This document shows positions 61,672 through 64,000 of a stretch of DNA of 64,000 bases, piece after piece. The stretch covers positions 124,001 through 188,000 of the forward strand of contig JACKGY010000007.1 in assembly GCA_020639295.1 (NCBI GenBank), given 5' to 3'. Each line of letters starts with the position of its first letter. Position 1 is the first letter of the stretch. A program made the position numbers and the translations under genes. The DNA comes from Planctomycetota bacterium. Lineage in GTDB: Bacteria; Planctomycetota; GCA-002687715; DRQF01. The notes under the pieces were generated by a model. That model was not told the origin of the DNA and searched no databases. It saw only the letters and a program-made list of their open reading frames with translations.

Positions 61672-64000
61672 CACTTCACCTCCTGACCGCGGATGAAGAC
61701 CTTGAGCAGTCGCGAGCGGGTATCGAAGGGATCACCATCGAAGATCAGCAGATCGCCGTCGAGCCCCTGCTTGATCAGGCCGACGGTGTCATCGAGGCGC
61801 AGCAGCCGGGCCGCGTCGGCGGTGAGGGCGCGCAGGGCCGCGTCGGCACCCATGCCGCCACGGACCGCGAGCCGCGCCAGGAGCGGCAGGCCCTGCCCGC
61901 CCCAGCCGGCGCTGCTCTGGAAGGCCATCGGAATGCCGCGGCGCTCGAGTTCCTCCGGCAGGAAGCGCGCCTTCTCGTCGGTCTCGTCGACCAACGCGTG
62001 CGGCAGCGCCAGCGCGGCCTCGCCCTTGATCTCGGCCAGCACGTCGATCGCGCCGGCGCCGTCGAGGATCACCACCGGAACCTTGTAGCCGTCGAAGACC
62101 TCGCTGACGACCCGCACGAGGGGCCCGCCCTTCACCTGCACGATCACGCCGGCATGACCGGCGAAGACCGCGCGCAGCGGCTCGAGCTTGGGGTCGAGAT
62201 TCGGGGCCTTGGGGGCGCCCGGGGCGGCCTCGGGGGCCTTGGTCACGGCGACCGGGACGGTGATCTTCGGCGCCACCTTCTTGGTGCGCTTCGCCTTCAG
62301 GTCGATGTCCATCACGCCGCCCAGGCTGACGCTGCCCTCGAGCTGTTCGGGCTGCTTCAGCTGGGCCACCAGCGTGGTCGGCCCGAAGGGCGTCTCGACA
62401 TCGACATCGGCGCGCAGGGTCTTGCCGTCGAAGCTGCCGCTGAAGGTGGCCTCCTCGTCGGTGTCGAGCGGGTTGGTGATCGTGCCGGCGACGCGCTCGC
62501 CCTCGAGCCGGATCCTGGCGGTGAGACCCTCCTGCGGCTTCGGCATCGGGCCGCCGCTCAGGGTCACCGACCAGACGCCGCTGAGCGGGTCGGTGGCTTC
62601 CTCCTCCTTGCCCTCGTCCTTCTTGGCCTCGGGCTGCTTGGCCGGTTCCTCGGGCTTCTTCTCCGGGCTCGGCTGCGAGGTCGCCTGCGGTGCCACCTTG
62701 CCGGACTTGAAGGCGGCGAGGTCGTCCTCGTACTTCTTCCAGACCTCGTGGTACTTCTGGCCCTTCGAGAGCAGACCGGTGAGGGCGCTCCGGACCTGAT
62801 CGGTGCTGCCGCCGACGGCGAGCTTCACCGCCGCCACCGGCTTCGCGATGAGATCGGCGTGATCACGACCGACGGTCTTGATCGCCACGACCTGCGAGCC
62901 GGTCGAACCGACCCGCCGCGGCGCGACCAGCGCGGTGGTGACGCCGGCCCGGGCCACGTCGGCGAATTCGGGGCCGGCCCCGCCGAGGGCGTCGGCGAGC
63001 GGCAGCTCGGGCGCCGGCACGGCGCGGTCGTTCTCGAGACCGAGGTGCGAATGGACGTCGATGAAGCCGGGCGTGACCACGGCATCGGCACCGGCATCGA
63101 CGATCCGCGCGTTGCGGGGATGGGGCACGCCCGCGCCGATGGCGACGATCTTGCCCTTCTCCACCAGGATCTCGCCATCGCGGATCACGCCGCCCTGGCC
63201 GTCGAGGATGCGCCCGGCGCGCACGACCAGCGGCCGCTCGTCCTCCTTGCGCTCGAAGGCGCGACGGCCGGCCACCCAGACCTGCTGGACGTGGCTCAGG
63301 CTGGACAGCGGGTCGCCGTTCAGCACCAGGAAGTCGGCGTCGCGGCCATTCTGGAGCGAGCCGACCCGATCGGCCACGCCGAGCAGGCGGGCCGGGCGCG
63401 AGCTGATCGCCTCGAGCGCCGCGCGCGGCGAAAGGCCACCCCCGACCGCGATCGAGGCCGCCATGAGCAGATCGGAGCCGGCACCGCCGAGGACGACCGA
63501 CACGCCGGCGCGCTCCAGGGCGGCGGGCGTGGAGGCGTCGCGGCGCCAGGGCCGGATCGGATTCCAGTCGCCGTCACCGAGCCGACCGATGGCGTTGTCC
63601 ACCTCGTAGACCACCGGCAGGCCGGCGGCGCCGAGGCTCGAGGCCAGCGCGAGAGCCTCGTCGGCACCCGCGAGGTAGGCGCCGACCCCGTAGGCCTCGA
63701 TCGCCTTCAGGGCCTCGAGGGCCTGGACGATGTCGGCCGCGCGACGGGCGTCGACGCGGAACGGACGGCCGCTGGCGACGAAGCTGGCCAGGGCGCCCAG
63801 GCGGGGATCACGCGGCCCGATCGCGGGCAGGGCGCGGGCCGCGGCCAGATCGTCCTTCAGCGCGGCGATGCGACCCAGCCGGGTCTGCGGCCGGGGCTCG
63901 GGTCGCGGCTCGTAGGGCACGTCCGCGGAGGACGGGAAGGGCACGTTCTCGAAGTCGGGCTCCTGGCGGCCGGCCTCGTCGTTGAAGTTCAGCTGGAGGT
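61671..64000 (-). CDS. Double amidohydrolase-fold protein with inserted beta domain (5' end outside window)
   Basis: The reading frame runs off the right edge, so the N-terminus is missing; at least 775 residues are visible. It carries the end of one amidohydrolase fold without metal residues (ARRAADIV, LAGADEA, GGAGSDL where ligands should be) and then a second complete fold with PGFIDVHSHLG. The second fold has HxH and a possible Lys (AAVKLAVGG), but later ligands look replaced (LDGAGA, FQSSAGW). A beta-rich, lipocalin-like segment (SGVWSVTLSGGPMPKPQEG, then RIRLEGERVAGTITNPLD) is inserted in the middle after an acidic/lysine-rich stretch. It is the first visible gene of the operon. Confidence 0.82.
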   Translation of the reverse strand, partial: LQLNFNDEAGRQEPDFENVPFPSSADVPYEPRPEPRPQTRLGRIAALKDDLAAARALPAIGPRDPRLGALASFVASGRPFRVDARRAADIVQALEALKAIEAYGVGAYLAGADEALALASSLGAAGLPVVYEVDNAIGRLGDGDWNPIRPWRRDASTPAALERAGVSVVLGGAGSDLLMAASIAVGGGLSPRAALEAISSRPARLLGVADRVGSLQNGRDADFLVLNGDPLSSLSHVQQVWVAGRRAFERKEDERPLVVRAGRILDGQGGVIRDGEILVEKGKIVAIGAGVPHPRNARIVDAGADAVVTPGFIDVHSHLGLENDRAVPAPELPLADALGGAGPEFADVARAGVTTALVAPRRVGSTGSQVVAIKTVGRDHADLIAKPVAAVKLAVGGSTDQVRSALTGLLSKGQKYHEVWKKYEDDLAAFKSGKVAPQATSQPSPEKKPEEPAKQPEAKKDEGKEEEATDPLSGVWSVTLSGGPMPKPQEGLTARIRLEGERVAGTITNPLDTDEEATFSGSFDGKTLRADVDVETPFGPTTLVAQLKQPEQLEGSVSLGGVMDIDLKAKRTKKVAPKITVPVAVTKAPEAAPGAPKAPNLDPKLEPLRAVFAGHAGVIVQVKGGPLVRVVSEVFDGYKVPVVILDGAGAIDVLAEIKGEAALALPHALVDETDEKARFLPEELERRGIPMAFQSSAGWGGQGLPLLARLAVRGGMGADAALRALTADAARLLRLDDTVGLIKQGLDGDLLIFDGDPFDTRSRLLKVFIRGQEVK

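Overview
This is a GC-rich (about 70 percent by eye), densely packed bacterial chromosome segment. It holds about 56 protein-coding genes, four tRNA genes, and no mobile element, CRISPR array or rRNA. The most likely source is a planctomycete or a close relative. Pointers are a coiled-coil/ECF sigma/Ser-Thr kinase cluster of the planctomycete type, secreted proteins whose signal peptides end in A-Q-E/Q-P-type sequence, Ser-Gln-Pro-Thr linkers, and expanded amidohydrolases. This assignment is inference; no 16S or ribosomal gene is present. CDS coordinates include the stop codon.

Layout: 0-1.5 kb holds a di-iron metallo-beta-lactamase-fold (ODP-type) protein coupled to a minimal methyl-accepting signalling protein. 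1.6-3.9 kb is an ABC-2 exporter operon. 4-10.8 kb is an AddB-AddA recombination helicase-nuclease operon. 10.9-13.2 kb holds a GlcG/HbpS-like protein and arginine decarboxylase. 13.3-15.1 kb is an ECF sigma locus with a secreted secretin-like protein. 15.2-22.9 kb is a minus-strand block with a PH-like membrane protein, coiled-coil protein, zinc anti-sigma-like protein, ECF sigma factor, protein kinase, membrane protein and FHA-like protein. 23-33.4 kb is mixed: tRNA-Leu, a secreted endonuclease/phosphatase-fold protein, a metallo-beta-lactamase/Rieske oxygenase-like protein, a Na+:alanine-type symporter, two tRNA-Ser genes, TadA, a YetA-like secreted protein and a pentapeptide protein. 33.3-37.5 kb has MutY, a lipoprotein, a histidine kinase with an orphan receiver, and a DinB-like protein. 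37.6-43.4 kb has a membrane spermidine-synthase-like protein, Lgt, and a UbiD-family protein. 43.5-49 kb has a class II glutamine amidotransferase, Lon-like protease, methyltransferase, tRNA-Met and DAHP synthase. 49.2-55.6 kb has a TPR protein, a VIT/vWA protein and a third ECF sigma/anti-sigma pair. 55.6-64 kb is a minus-strand operon of amidohydrolase-fold proteins running into two nucleotide-sugar genes.

Tightly coupled junctions (TGATG or ATGA overlaps) are common, so many of these groups are probably co-transcribed. Sigma-70-like promoters can be read in front of several genes and all tRNAs. In three cases the predicted transcription start coincides with the ATG and no Shine-Dalgarno is visible, suggesting leaderless mRNAs.

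The strongest candidates for little-described biology are the amidohydrolase array, in which only one of five catalytic folds keeps a full metal site; the kinase/sigma/FHA/coiled-coil block; the ODP plus mini-chemoreceptor pair; and the ECF-linked secretin-like secreted protein.
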